A DNA stretch of 64,000 nucleotides from Gnetum montanum. Its lineage: Eukaryota > Streptophyta > Gnetopsida > Gnetales > Gnetaceae. Under the pieces are notes generated by a model. That model did no database searches. It saw only the letters and a program-made list of their open reading frames with translations, and was not told the DNA's origin. Where the stretch lies: assembly GCA_015680685.1 (NCBI GenBank), contig MNCI01027497.1:56828-120827 (forward strand), given 5' to 3'. The translations under genes were made by a program, and so were the position numbers. How positions within the stretch are numbered: position 1 is the stretch's first letter; the number at the start of each line of letters is the position of its first letter. This document shows, in pieces, positions 23,666 through 36,706 of the stretch.

Positions 23666-24481
23666 TGATGAGTCATCATTTGGGGTGACTGCAATATCGC
23701 ATATGCGATATCGCAGCCCAACCCATGATATCACATATGCGATATGGTAGTCTGTCTCCTCATCTATAAATAAGAGGTAGATAGATGAAGTAGGAAGCAT
23801 TAGTTAGTCAGTTTTTACATTTTAATTTCTTTCTCTCCCTTTTCCTCTCCGTGTATGCCCACAGTGTGGTGATTGTAATTGTATAGCATCCTTATTCGAG
23901 TGTGACGTACTTGGACACGCACTTGACTGGAAATAAAGATCGAGATTCCTTCATCATTGTAGCATTCACTTAGTTTAATCATTTAATTAATTATTATTTA
24001 CTACTTTCCTAGTTAATCTCTCTCACCATTATCTCATGTTAAAATGTAGAATGAGTACGATTTGATTACGAGCATTTAAGTGTAACTACTTGGTAACCCA
24101 GTAGCGAACCTAGGATCTGCGCTTGGTAATCCTAGTAGTAGTCATGCATGAAGTCCAAGATGTGTATGGATAATCAAGGAATGAATGCTCATCACACTTA
24201 TGCTAGTTTAGATTCTCTCACCCTCTCTCTCCTAGATTAGTAAATATTACTTTCCATTGCCTTCAGGAGTAGCATTAGATTAGAAACTACATCATACACC
24301 TCACTCTGGACTAAACCATATGTGACAAAGATAATACTTGTCCAGGTGGGAAGACAGTGAATTGTGACCTAAGGCTAACTGTCTAGATGCCATAACTAGT
24401 CCATCTACGGAGTTTGACAGGATCGCACATGTAACGCTCGTATTCATATGGTTGAGTGTAAGGGTACCTCACCACTCATCA
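23666..24481 (+). repeat. Element C 3' LTR
   Basis: 816 bp, TGATGAGTCA...CCACTCATCA. 34 bp longer than the 5' LTR because it holds two palindromic units (23691-23714 and 23726-23746) where the 5' LTR has one. TATA box at about 23764. Followed by ACTTG (24482-24486), the target duplication. Confidence 0.95.
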
Positions 24482-24486
24482 ACTTG

Positions 24487-26060
24487 AAAATTTCAAATCA
24501 AAAGTCTTACCTAAGATTCTTCTTAGGTAAGAGATTGCTAGTTTTAGTTACACTTGAGACATTATTGTATTCTTCTATAATTTTTCTAATATGTCCTATT
24601 GGTTATATGTCTTTTAGTATACTTAGTCATTCTAGTAGATTTAATGTTTTCTCGGCAAATCTAATTTTCTTAGCAAATTTGATTTTTCTCTAGCAAATCT
24701 GATTTCTCTAAAATATGCCTATGAGAAATTCTATATTACTCCCAATTCTTCAACCAATGTTGTAATTTCTATTTCTTTTTTTAATGCAAAAATTTCTATT
24801 GATTCTCAAAATGTAGATTTACAAGCTAATAAGAAAAAGTTTGTGATGCCTTCTTCTAGTGATATTGATGTAACCAAGACACTTGATTTTGCCTTTCTTG
24901 ATAATGTATATGAGTTATTGGTTGTTGATCTTTCATCAAAATATGTGTTCATTCAAATTTTGGATTCCTTGGCTCGTAATTAGAGTTTCATTTCATACTT
25001 AAATGATATGATGCAAAAACATGACATCTAAGTCCTTCATGCCAAATATTATTCTCATTTCTTTCTACTTGTTAAGTTTGGCAATGCATGGATGGTGTAA
25101 TGTGCTAAAGATATAGGATCTTTTATACATAACCATGCAACATTGATCATTTGTAAGTGGGCTCCAAATTTTGATGTCTAATCTAAAAAATATGCTAAAG
25201 TTCCATGTTTTATCAAGTTATATAATCTTGCATTAACTTTTTAGACATTTGAGCAAGAAATTGATATTCTTTTTAGTTCCAATAAGAATATGGAATTAAT
25301 TTCTATAACCTTTAATTTTCATAGATGTTTTTTCATTGAAATTAACATTCTCAATTGAAAAAAGAAATTGATATTACAAATGGGAGGAAATACTTACATC
25401 TAGCTAACTAGATATTATAATCTTCCTCATTTTTGCAAATTTTACCATCATGAAGAATATTTGTTTAATGCTTTGCCTTTTCTACTCAAGAAAAAAAGAT
25501 TTTGAAGAAAATAAAAAATGTGTTAAAGTTAAATATAGAAAAAAAAATATGAGGATAAAAATATGAAAAATCAAGTTAATGGTAACGATAAGAATGATCA
25601 AATGGCAATAAATAATCTAGAGAAGATAGAAGCTCCCATGTATAACTTTTTTGATACTAGAGAAAGTATTAAGTAGCTTGGATAGTTAGCTCATAAAGAA
25701 AATTTTTCCTTGTCTAACAAGAATACTTTTAATGTAAAGATTAAAACTAGTGCCAACAAGGAGATGTTAGTTGATGGTAAATATTTTTAATGAAAGGCCA
25801 ATAACAAGTGATGAGGTGAAGATCTTTTACAAGCACTACAACTTTCTTACTATAATACAAATATTGGTATTAAGTTACAACTTTTTATCTCAAATCCTTT
25901 TGTTATTTTAAGTTTAAGTGGGGATGTGGAAAAGTGATATAAATTTTATTAGGATTAGAATCTTCCTTCCTACTAATGATAAATTTTCTTCACTTATTTT
26001 TTCAAACTATCAATTGTAAAGTTGTACACCTAAGTACAAATTCCTAAATTAGAAAATTTT
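24487..26060 (+). pseudogene. Relic of a DUF4283/zinc-knuckle ORF family, plus copy
   Basis: 24840-25340 reads, through several stops, as a protein with ...VFIQILDSLARN..., HNHATLIICKWAPNFDV and a following PCFIKLYNL. This is the order of a DUF4283-like domain (W.P.F then a hydrophobic strand). 25380-25500 adds a zinc-knuckle trace HFCKFYHHEEYLFNALPF. Paralogues: 11690-12720 (reverse) and 38870-39127 plus 40275-40690 (split). DUF4283 plus CCHC is usual in ORF1 of plant LINEs, but no RT or endonuclease is visible here, so the element class is uncertain. Confidence 0.5.
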
Positions 26061-27300
26061 TTCTTTCCATAGTTTTTTTGATGATATCTACTCAAAGTCA
26101 ATCTTGTGATGTATTGTGAATTTTCTTTGTTCATTATTAATATTTTTTTTGAGTTTGACACATATATTCAATTAATCTTTTTTTCTTGTTAAAAACGTAA
26201 TAAGGGATACATCCCAAGACATACAATAAATATGATATATTATAAATATTATGGAGGAATATAAGGATGTCATATTTGCATCCACTCAAAGAGGTTAGGC
26301 TTTCATTCATCCTCTTTGTGGGATAAGCATTGTAACTCTAGGTAATGATCCTTATATTAGCATGCCCTCAAAATCAAACCTATAACTTGCACAAAGTATA
26401 GGCCAATTTGTTTATAGTAGAGTAAATTAAGAGTGGCTACAAAACTATAAAAATTTATTAGTAACATCTTAACTACTTAATTCTTCAACATTAGCAGTGA
26501 AGTTTAAGTTCCATTTAGTTAGTTTATAAATAACTATAAAAAGTTAGGTCAAGAAATGATATTGAGTTCTAGCATAAAGTTTCCTACTATGTATCATTAT
26601 GCTAATTATATGCTAAGAGGAAATGAAATTTATTAGTAATACCACTCATCATTGTAGCCTTATCCAAACTACATAGGATCAACTATATGATTTTTCTTTT
26701 ATCATTCACTTTTATTAAAAGCTAGGTTAATATCAATACACAAATCTTGAATATCTTTGTTCATTTTTATTTTTTTTGGAAACAAGCCATGTGTTGACCT
26801 ACCTCTTAGAATGGAAGGAGTTTAGAAAAATTAAAAATAGATAACAATTTATACCTCTAGAACATATAATGAACATAATATTTTTGTAAAACTTACATAG
26901 AAAAAAGCAATTTTAGATTAACATACCTCTTCAAATCAAACCTAATAACTTGTAAAAACCTCAAGTTTAATAAACTAATCTCTTCTAACACATACAATCT
27001 CTAGACTTCTTAGCATATGATTAAATCATGTGAGACTAAAGGATCATCACCCAAAGGCTCAATACTCATCCTACAGGGGAGGGAGGAGGGGTGTGAAGGT
27101 TATAGAAGGGTTAGTAAATAAGTGAAAACCTAAATTATTTCAAGTAGCTATGCTTAGGATCAAGCTTGAGTCTTACAACTTAATAAATAAGCACCTTAAC
27201 ATCACTCCAAATAATGATCTCTAATAAAGGAGGTGTTAATAATTTTTTCTTATAACATCCACCTATCATGGTTAGCTTTTGTAATGATCATAGTATCTAT
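26061..27300 (+). repeat. 3' part of the same dispersed repeat
   Basis: Noncoding, AT-rich. Matches 13980-15290 in order, and its last about 200 bp also match 38610-38770. No gene seen. Confidence 0.6.
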
Positions 27301-27305
27301 GATTG

Positions 27306-27530
27306 TAGTGAAAGGTGTTGAAGCCCAAAACAAGTGAAATATAGATACATCATAAGACATATAGTCAAATTTGAACTTTATAACTCAACATTGTACACCA
27401 AAATCCAATCCATAACTTAGATCTTCCAAATCAAGAGTTTTACCACTATGCAAACACTTCATTTTTTTAATAAGTCATGAGTTTAATTCTAGGGGGAAAC
27501 ATTGAGTCATAAAATTATACTTTAACTACA
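27306..27530. repeat. SINE-like copies: minus 27306-27470 and partial plus 27475-27530
   Basis: Same head-to-head arrangement as 15300-15530, so the pair moved or was duplicated together with the neighbouring repeat. Confidence 0.55.
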
Positions 27531-27587
27531 CATCTTGAGAATAAATATTTGTATAGGTTTCTAGTTTCAAACCCTGTTGCCACCTAG

Positions 27588-28448
27588 TGATAAATCATGT
27601 TTTTCATATGCTCTAATATCGGGGTGGCCACAATATCAGGTACATGATATCGGGTACGCAATATTGTGGCCCAAGATGTGATATCATACATTTGATATTG
27701 TAGGGTTACTCCCAGGTCTATAAATACAATGCCTAAGTGCACGATTGAGAGTAGTTTTTGGCAATCAAGTAGCAAAACTCTTGCAGTTTGTCCATTTGAG
27801 AGCTAGAATATTTTTCAAGTACCTGTAGCAAGAGGTCTAACTGTGAATAGATCTTTATTCAAGCATTGATGTACCGGAAGATACCATTGTGTTGTCAATA
27901 AAGACAAGGTCTTTGATTCATCCTTGCAATACTTGAGACTTTCTTTCTTATGCATTTATACTTCATGTAATTTACATAAATACTATTTATGCAATAATTA
28001 ATTTTGATTAATCAAGAAACTCATTAAGATACACAAGCATGACCACTTTGAACATACGTGTGACACTTGATAGCTTAGAAACGGTTAGCGTTTGAGAACC
28101 CAGCAGTGTTTACACAAAGTTCAGGATGTGTCTGGGGAGTGGGAATAGTCACTTGTGTTAGGCTACATTAGACCATAGTTTACTTTGCAATTAATCACTC
28201 TTACTATTATTCTTGTTCTAAGCGAGTAATTTGATAAAACACAAAATAATAAAAATCTTACACCTTAATCACACTTAACCATACAATTACATTTCACAAG
28301 TGAGACTAGGAAGACAATGAATGAACAACATGCATGCATTGTTTAGCTCTAGTGTACTTAGTAATTATAGTCTACAAAATTTGATTGGATCGCACGTGAA
28401 TGCTTGTGATTCGTATCGTTGGGCATAGGGGTACCATATTTCTCATCA
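27588..28448 (+). repeat. Element D 5' LTR
   Basis: 861 bp, TGATAAATCATG...TTTCTCATCA, preceded by CCTAG (27583-27587). U3 carries degenerate ATATCGGG/GATATC repeats at 27615-27705. TATA 'tctataaatac' at about 27718. AATAAAG at about 27898. Confidence 0.95.
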
Positions 28449-28470
28449 TTAGCACCATTGCCAAGGACTG
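28449..28470 (+). promoter_or_regulatory. Element D primer binding site, tRNA-Asp type
   Basis: TAGCACCATTGCCAAGGAC from 28450, a decayed version of TGGCGCCGTTGCCGGGGA. The inverted LTR at 37613-38408 keeps the less decayed TGGCACCATTGCCAAGG. Confidence 0.8.
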
Positions 28471-28613
28471 TAGTTCTATGTGCACTATCTAAACCAAGTG
28501 AAACTTAGTAACCTCATTGTTCAAACCCTAAGAGTCAAATCCTATGAAAACAAAAATTATTATAATTAAATTAAACCTTAACTCCACACTACTTATAAGT
28601 TCATTAACACAAA

Positions 28614-31070
28614 ATGTCTTCTTCTCATAGGAGCCCATCTCTGCCTAGGGTAGTCTAGGGCCTTAGCAACACCGAGTGCTATATGCTCATCCTGATGAAT
28701 ATGTACCAAACTTCACCTTTATATTACATCAAGATGAATTGTTGTGGTGGTGCGATATGGAAGGCAACATTGTGTTGCCACCTGACCAATCTGTTCCAGC
28801 AATGCTCTAGCTAATGCTCTCATGGAATAGGCTTTAACATCTTCATGGAGAATACGATATTTGAGATCCCATCTCACATGGTTATCATCCCACTAAAGCA
28901 CAAAGATTAAGGGATCATCAGTTGGAGCACCAACACAAGCTTGTGAAGGGCAAGGGGTCAAATATTTTTCCACCTCTACTTTGTCCAACTGATGAAGGAA
29001 AACACTTCTTTAGTGATTCTCCTCTCTTTGAATTTGTTCAAGGGGCCCTCAACCAAAATGTACAATCCAAAATTCATAATCTAGGTTCTGGTCAAAACGA
29101 ATCCAATGACAAAAATGGATCTAGAGAAGCAAGCCAGGAAAAGGGGGGTAAAGAAAATCACAATTGTAATTGTGAGGCATCAAAGGAAGGGTGATAGGTG
29201 TTAATGTGGAGCAAGTTTACCTTCTTCTTCCCCTTCATCATCATCTTCTTCTTCATCATCTAGTTTAGATCNNNNNNNNNNNNNNNNNNNNNNNNNNNNN
29301 NNNNNNNNNNNNNNNNNNNNNNNNNNNNNNNNNNNNNNNNNNNNNNNNNNNNNNNNNNNNNNNNNNNNNNNNNNNNNNNNNAAGAAAGAAGGGCTAGTAG
29401 AGAACATCATAGGCACCATCATCATGGCCTTGATAAACCTCTACTTGCTACTCAGGGCATGTTGAATATTGTAGAGGTTGTGAGGATTCCAACAAGGAAC
29501 ATGAAGGATAGCAGAATAAAGTGGTTGGACATGAACAACATCCCTCGGTTTGAGGGAGGATATGATGCTAATCACAAAATCATCCTCAGGTCTTTCAAGA
29601 TGCATGTGCCTTGCAAAATATTAAGAACAATTGGCAAAGGCTAAAATTATTTCCAAGAATGCTCATAAAGGAAGTAGAAAATTGGTATCAATCCTTGGAA
29701 CTAGAGTCAATTAGGTGATGGAGTACGATGTTGGAATTGTTCAATGACAAATATCAAATGCACTCCTAAGTATCCAATCTAAGGAAAAAAATTCAAGGGT
29801 GACAATAAAAAAATCATGAGCCCTTGGATGCTGCTATTGGCCAATACTACTCTTTATTACATAGGTGTCTCGGCCATGGATACTCTTAGCTTGATCAGCT
29901 TTGCCATATCATAGATGGGTTATAATCTGAAACCAAGAAAACCGTTGGTGTCTATGCCCAAGGGAGATTGATCTTCAGATTAAAAAATTAATTAATCAAG
30001 TATCCAAGAAGGAGGGAGAACTAAGAAAACACAAAAGTGTAGAAGAATACAACAAGGACCCTTTTATTCAAAAAAGGGGGGTTCGATTCTATGATAGTGA
30101 TGAGGTGGTTAATCATAAAACCTTACCACTCTAGAAATTGCAATCAGAAATCATAGCTAAGGTTGATCAATTATGGAACTCCATGGACAATAGGTTTCAA
30201 GTTGTCTTAAAAATTACTAAAGAGTCCAAGGAGCAAAGTGGTGAGCATGAGCACTAGAGGCGTAGGGAAGTTGAATGTGCCATATCAAGGGTAAGGGTAA
30301 AATGGCTACGATAGAGATGGTTGTGGATAGTGACTCAAATGATGGTGGCAGGTGTGATGTATGCTAGTATGAACATCCTAAAGGATGTTATCCAGTTGTG
30401 TCACACTTGTAGGAAAAGCGGTGTATGCCTTACATCCATGACTTGCACAAAGGCAAACACCCAAAAGATTACCTTATCACAAGGCAATCCTCAAAAATTC
30501 TACCAACCATAGCAATACTATCCAAGAGGAACTCCACCACAACCCTAGGAATTGCCATAATCATGGACATTGTCACTTCCAAGACAACAATACCCTTACC
30601 GACAACTAGATCCCTATGGTTACTATGTTCAAAAACCTTCATCTCCACAGGACTCCTCTAGTCATGTTGCTACTTACCAACCTCACCACTATCCTCCTAA
30701 AGCATACCAATCACCTTATTGAAGGAGGAATGCCACATGCTATCCTCACGCACCTCCTATCCCTACACCTACTCCTCCATCTCCTGCACAACTACCACCT
30801 ACTCCGTCCATGCAGGGTGAATTACCTACACAACCATAGTAAAGGAATGCTACAAGGGTAGTTAATTTGCAATCGATTAACCCATCAAGTGAGTTAGAAC
30901 CATGAACAAAGAAAAGACCCATCTTTCAACCTCATAGTTCACCAAAGCCCTTGGACACATCAGTGGTTGGTAACCCTGCTCCTCCACCCTCCTGTATTTA
31001 ATCTTCATTCAAGTCCCCTTCAAACCAAAATCCTTCTCAAATCCATACTGTAAGGCTAACCCATGTTGTA
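28614..31070 (+). pseudogene. Element D gag
   Basis: ATG at 28614 begins MSSSHR, as in F. Many stops and frameshifts. Serine-rich tract at 29215-29271 runs into an assembly gap of 110 N (29272-29381). The core has MNNIPRFEGGYDAN at 29530-29570 and LKLFP-like residues following. The zinc motif region at about 30350-30410 reads CDVC, a stop, then YEHPKGCYP. The Pro/Tyr/Gln tail runs to about 31060. Confidence 0.8.
29272..29381. other. Assembly gap (110 N)
   Basis: Lies exactly in the serine-codon microsatellite of gag (tct/tca repeats), a typical site for an unresolved gap. Confidence 1.
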
Positions 31071-31089
31071 TCTAATTAGATTTGAGTTG

Positions 31090-34000
31090 ATAACTTACCT
31101 AGAAAGTTAGCTGATCCTAAGAGTCCCCTAGTATACTTGCAAATTTCTAGGAATGAGCCTTGTAAATCTCTTCTTGACTTTGATTTTGGTGTTAATTTGA
31201 TCTCACATGAGATGTACACAATGTGGAACCTTTCTCCCTTGAAGAAGAGTAACATCTGGTTGGAACTAGCATACCAATCCATCACTATTTCATTGGGACT
31301 GGTTGAGGACATTGTCACCACCATTTGTAGATGGTCATATCCCACCGATTTCTTAGTAATCAAAGTAGAGAACTACAAGGGAAACTTTCCAATTATTATG
31401 GGAAGGATGTGGTTAAGTACTATTGATGCCAAAATGGGCATTAGAGATCTTTCCTTGGAGATATCAAAAGAAAATAAATTTGGAAAGATTGAGAAGAAAA
31501 GGGTTCCATGTATTTCATACAATGATTTAGGGTGCCATTGTGTGTAGAAGTTATGATCAGTAAAGCAAATATCTATCTCTGCATGCAAGTAATGTGCACC
31601 AGAAGCTGAGATCCAAAGATGTATGTATGCAACAGCCATAAAATAAGAAGGTACCTAGTGGTTGATAGTTGATTCTAACAACAGTACATTATGCATGGAA
31701 CTTACTAAGGGCCTAACGAATGAATATGTTGCAAGTATGGATGAAATCGAGCAAGTTCATCACCAACTCTCCAAACAAGAAAATGATGATGTCGATTGGG
31801 ATGAGCTAGAAATTCCTAACAATTGTAAACAAGAGCCCCTTGAATTGAAGACACTACCAATTAGAATGCAGTATGTATTCTTAAAAAAAGGGAGGCTAGT
31901 TATTATTAATGCCAAGCTTGTTGCAGAACAAAAGAAAAAGTTGTGGAAAAATGGTCAACAACGTTTGCCTAGTCATATTCCAAACTCACTACGATAGATC
32001 CAAAAATATGCCAACACCGAATATACATCGACCCCACCATTAAGTCGAAATAATAGCTGCAACGACATTTGAATCCCAAATTAAAGCATATTTTCAAAGA
32101 GAAGATTGAACAACTCCTCAAGGTAGGATTCATCTACCCTATCACAAATAGTGAGTGCGTTAGTCCACTCGTGATCATACCCAAGAAAGAAGGCAAATGG
32201 TGGGTGTGCATTGATTTTTGGCTACTCAACATGGCAACTTTCAAGAATCATTTTCCATTGCCTTTTGTTGATCAAGTGTTAGACACCATTTCTAGGCACT
32301 ACTATTATAGCTTTCTAAATGGTTATAGTGGTTATAACCAAATCTGGATTGCACCAGAGGACCAAGAAAAAATAATTTTCACAAGTTCTTTAGGGACTTT
32401 TGCTTACCATCAAATGCTATTTGGTCTATGTAATGCCCTAGCCACAGTTCAACGATTAGTTCTTAGCATTTTCCAACAACAAATTAGTATCATGGTAGAA
32501 GTCTTCATGGATGGATTTTCTACCTATGGAGCTATGTTTGAGTAAGCCCTAGACAATCTTGAGTAGGTGTTAAAGAGATGTGTTGAAACAAGCCTTCAGC
32601 TTAATTGGCAAAAGAGCCATCTTATGGTCTAGAAGGGCATAATCTTGTGGTATTGTATTTTAAAAGTAGGAATCAAGGTGGATCCTTAAAAAATAAGGGT
32701 CATCTAAGGAATAACCTACCAACCTGAAATAATCAAAGAAGTATGATCATTCCTTGGTCATACTAGCTACTACCAACGCTTCATTGAGAAGTTTTCCAAA
32801 ATCACCAAGCCATTGGTAGAATTGACAAAGAAGGATGCATCGTTCATCTAGACCCCTACATGTGAAACAACATTTCAACAATTAAAACAAAATCTTTTTG
32901 AAACCCTCATTCTACAAGCACCTAATTGGTCCAGACCATTTCATGTATGACCAATGCATTGAATTATTCTTTGGGGGTAGTGCTTATGAAAATGGATGAT
33001 CAAAAACATCCATATTACATTCACTGTGCAATCTGAAGCATTGTAGGTGCATAGCTAAACTACACCACTATAGAAAAGGAGTTGATGACAATGTGTTCAC
33101 TTTAGAGAAGTTCAGGCACTATGTGCTTGGCTATAAAGTGTTCATGCATACAAATCATAGAGCCATCCAATTTCTAATGAATAAACCAATGGTGAGCCCC
33201 CATGTCATATGGTGGCTTGTGATTTTATAGGAGTTTGATCTTATGATGGTAGATCAAAAGGATGTGAAGAATGTCGTCGTGGATCACTTATCGCAACTAA
33301 GATGGAACGACAAGGAGAAAGCGAGCCCATTATTTGATCAATTCTCTTACAAATCTCTCCTTGCAGGGGCTATTAATACACAAATTCCTAATGAACCAAA
33401 ATGGTATGATACAATCCTCACTTATCTAATCAAGTAAGAACTGTCACAAGGGCTAGACATTAGAAAGAAATAATAGTTTCTTCACCAAGTCAAGCATTTC
33501 ATTGAAATTAATGAAAACATTTACAAAGTCTATTCTGATGGCCTAGTACGTTGGTGTGTTCTTGATACAGATCAACTACGCATTCTCCAAGATCCTCACG
33601 AAGGTCCTTGTGGGAACCATTATGCTAGGAGATGCATGGCCATAAAAATCCTCATGGTAGGGTATTAGTGGCCAATAATTTTTAAGGATGCACATCAATT
33701 CATCTGCATTTGTGATTGTTTCCAAAGGGATGGTGGAATGAAAGCTCAAATGGAAGGGCCACAGTAATGGATTCAACCTCTTGAGCCATTCGATATTTGA
33801 GGCATTGACTTTATGGGTTCCATCATACCTTTATCAAATGGAAAGGCATATATAATAGTTGCAGTTGACTATTGTACCAAGTGGACAAAAGCAGCAACTG
33901 TCACCAACTATACATCCACCACCACTGCTCAGTTTGTATAACAAAACATCATAAATAGGTTTGGTGTCCCTCATTTGTTAATTTTTGATAATGGAACTCA

Positions 34001-34640
34001 TTTTACAGGTTCCACTTTCTAGAAACTAATGTAGTTCTTAGACGTAGAGCATAAACTCACAACATCATATCACCCCAAACCAATGGTTAATCTAAGGTCA
34101 CTAATTGAGGGATTACAAAAATTATAATGTGTACCATTAGCAAATACCGAAGGGACTAGAGCAATAAATTAAATGATGCCCTTTTGGCCTATCACTCCAC
34201 GTGAAAGCTTCCCATAGGTTATTCTTTGTATGAGCTCATGTATGGAAAACTACCAATATTGCCCATCCATTCCAAACTCTATACACTCTCTACAACCTAT
34301 GATCTTGACCTAAATCTAAGTCTAGCACAAAAAGAGCAATTAATAAATCTCAACTTGCTAGATGAAAATCAGTTAATGGCCCTATCATCCAACAAAATGC
34401 ATAAGGTATTCAACAAGAAACGTCATAACCTCAATATAGGAAAAGTCAAGTTTCAACCAAGAGACAAGGTTCTCTATTGGAATTTTGCACATGTGCCCCA
34501 ATGAACCAAATTTTAGACATTGTGGAAAGGAACTTACATAATTGATGAGACTTTTCTATCTAGGGCCATGATCATCTACAAACTTGATAGCCTAGACAAG
34601 AAACAATTAGTCAATATCCAATAAGTAAAATCTTTTCATG
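31090..34640 (+). pseudogene. Element D protease-RT-RNase H-integrase
   Basis: Protease at 31100-31547 (136-codon open frame): LLDFDFGVNLIS replaces the LLDSGSGVNLIS-type active site, so it is dead. Linker 31662-31990 with LELKTLPIRMQYVFL. RT 32050-32640: PKKEGKWWVCIDF, SGYNQIWIAPEDQ, FGLCNALAT, and the catalytic box VFMDGFSTYG where FMDD is expected. RNase H about 32750-33310 (VFMHTNHRAIQFLMNK). Integrase about 33500-34540: zinc finger remnants, VDYCTKWTKA, NRFGVPHLLIFDNGTHFTG with the central D kept, and KLTTSYHP. C-terminal tail to about 34640. Numerous stops throughout. Confidence 0.85.
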
Positions 34641-34679
34641 AGCCCAAGCCAACCAACTCAACAAACACCTTGTTAGATG

Positions 34680-36706
34680 GATGACCATGCTCAATATTTT
34701 AGATCTTCCCCTTCCACCTTAGTCATGGGGGATATGGCCATCCATACTAACATTTTTTTTAGCTCCTAGTCTTTTACACATTTTTTTGTTTTACAACTTT
34801 TTGTTTTCATCTTCTTTGTTTTACATATTTGTATTTTTTGGGTTATTGATCTTTTCTTAGTTTTACATATTTATTGCCTACTCTTTTACTTTCTTTTATG
34901 TTTGCTTGTGTTTGATGTGTTTCTCTACTTTTTCTGCTAATAAGGTGGCAAGTATAATGATAATGTACTACTCGATGGTGGTATGTTTCATTTGTAATTT
35001 GATTGTTGATGTCTAGTTTCTAAGTTTGAATGTCATTATTGATAACTAGGACATGGTTTCTTTTTATGTAACAAGTAGTAAGTGCAGATCATCCACCCAT
35101 CCACATACTCTATGGTTTTCCTTATTTTAGAAGTGTGCAACCCCTTCTTCATTAATGCAACTTTAATAAATTGGTGACTTGTGTAGTTTCTGGAATTGGG
35201 AAGGAATCAAAGGTTTGGACAAGGTGTGGCTTCATAGGGATACAATGTTCTTTGTGCTTTTCTATTTTCCTATGTGCAAGAGTGTTCTCATGAGCTTCTC
35301 ACTATTCCACATCATTTCACAATAGGAAGTCAAGTAAGTCCTTGCATGGTGTGGTCCTCACCAACAGAGAGAGAGAGAGATGAGGATTCAAAGCACAGTC
35401 CTTAGACAAAATAAATGTGAAAAATGCATGGGTATTTGCATGGTGTGGTTCCCATTCAGAAAATAAATAAACATGGAAATTCAAAGCACAACCCTTAGAC
35501 CAAATAAAATGGCTACAAGCACTAGTTAAAAGACTTGTTTTGTCTCATCTAACTAAGGTCCTTTCTCACTTCCTACCTTCTCTTCAATTTTGAATGATGG
35601 TTATTTTTTGGGAGCATTCTTGTATCTCATGGGATGGACTAGCCTTAGAATGTTAATGTGAAGTCACTAAAAGTGGTTGGTTTTGGTCTGGACTGAAGAT
35701 GGATCCTACCAAGTCATTTAATCACAAACTCCACAAGGTATTTCATGTGACCATAATTAGGAACTCTGTTCCATTCTCTCTATCATCCATCTATGCTTTT
35801 CATGCCTCACCTCACTACCAATTTCATGTTTTGATTTAATGTTCTAGTTTGATTTGTTAGGTTTCTAAGTCAGTTGCTTTTGCATTTTTGTACTTAACTT
35901 TTGTAACCATTAATCATCCACAGAGCCCACAAACTCCTTGGTTTGAAGTTATGCAAGGGCATAAAAAGGCTTGTGCCTGCTTACAAGAGGACCCACTTGC
36001 ATATCTTTTGATTCGATTAAGTTAAGTTCTTTACTCTTAGACATTGTTACAATCAAATTATTTTTATTTATCCCATCCATGCCATCCAATTGTACACACC
36101 TTCACAACTATTTGTAATGAACTCTTTTTTATTGTTATGAATATCCTCTTTCCAATATTTCTTGTGTTAAGCTTTCTCTGAATTTTATGGACTGCTTCTC
36201 TTACTTAACCCATTCATAAGTCTTTCCACTAATAATATCAAGCAACCAATCTATCAAAATCACAACTAGGCTAGATAAAATCATTGATAAGACAAGATAT
36301 TCATCCATTATTTGTTACACTATATATACTAATCCTTGGTTTTATTGTGATTGCAATGGGAAGCATGGATTGGAAGCAAGATTGTCTTCACCAAGGAGGA
36401 TGTAACCATATCACTCACGGAAGATTGTTCATGACTTTTGGATCTCTTCTACCTCTCCCTCATTCTTCTATTACCAAGAGGGGTTGTATGTCCTTTGGAT
36501 CCATGGGTGTTCTTTCCTATTGTCATAAACATCCAATTTTCTACATAATTGTAATGTTGTATGCTCGGGCTCTTCTGTATTTGTCTATTTTCTCTATGTC
36601 ACTCTACATGTTAGTCAAATAGTCCACACCCCCTAATATATTTTGTAAAGGAATTTTTCCTCTTCTTCTATACTCGAGGACGAGTTTTTATTCAATCGTG
36701 GGGGTA
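34680..36706 (+). other. Element D 3' noncoding spacer, remnant segment and polypurine tract
   Basis: T-rich spacer homologous to C and F (34740-36100), including a short GA repeat at 35366-35381. 36284-36660 matches B (6092-6420 reversed). In one frame both read TKxDV...LDL, so a small coding remnant is possible. No internal promoter and no ORF3 like those of C are present. The polypurine tract GTGGGGGTA is at 36698-36706. Confidence 0.7.

Larger units (their letters stand above)
15839..24481 (+). mobile_element. Element C: complete non-autonomous LTR retrotransposon (gag + ORF3, no pol)
   Basis: 8643 bp between identical 5-bp duplications ACTTG. Order: LTR, primer site, gag, 3' spacer, internal promoter, ORF3, polypurine tract, LTR. 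Inserted into a SINE-like repeat that continues cleanly on the far side. Confidence 0.9.
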
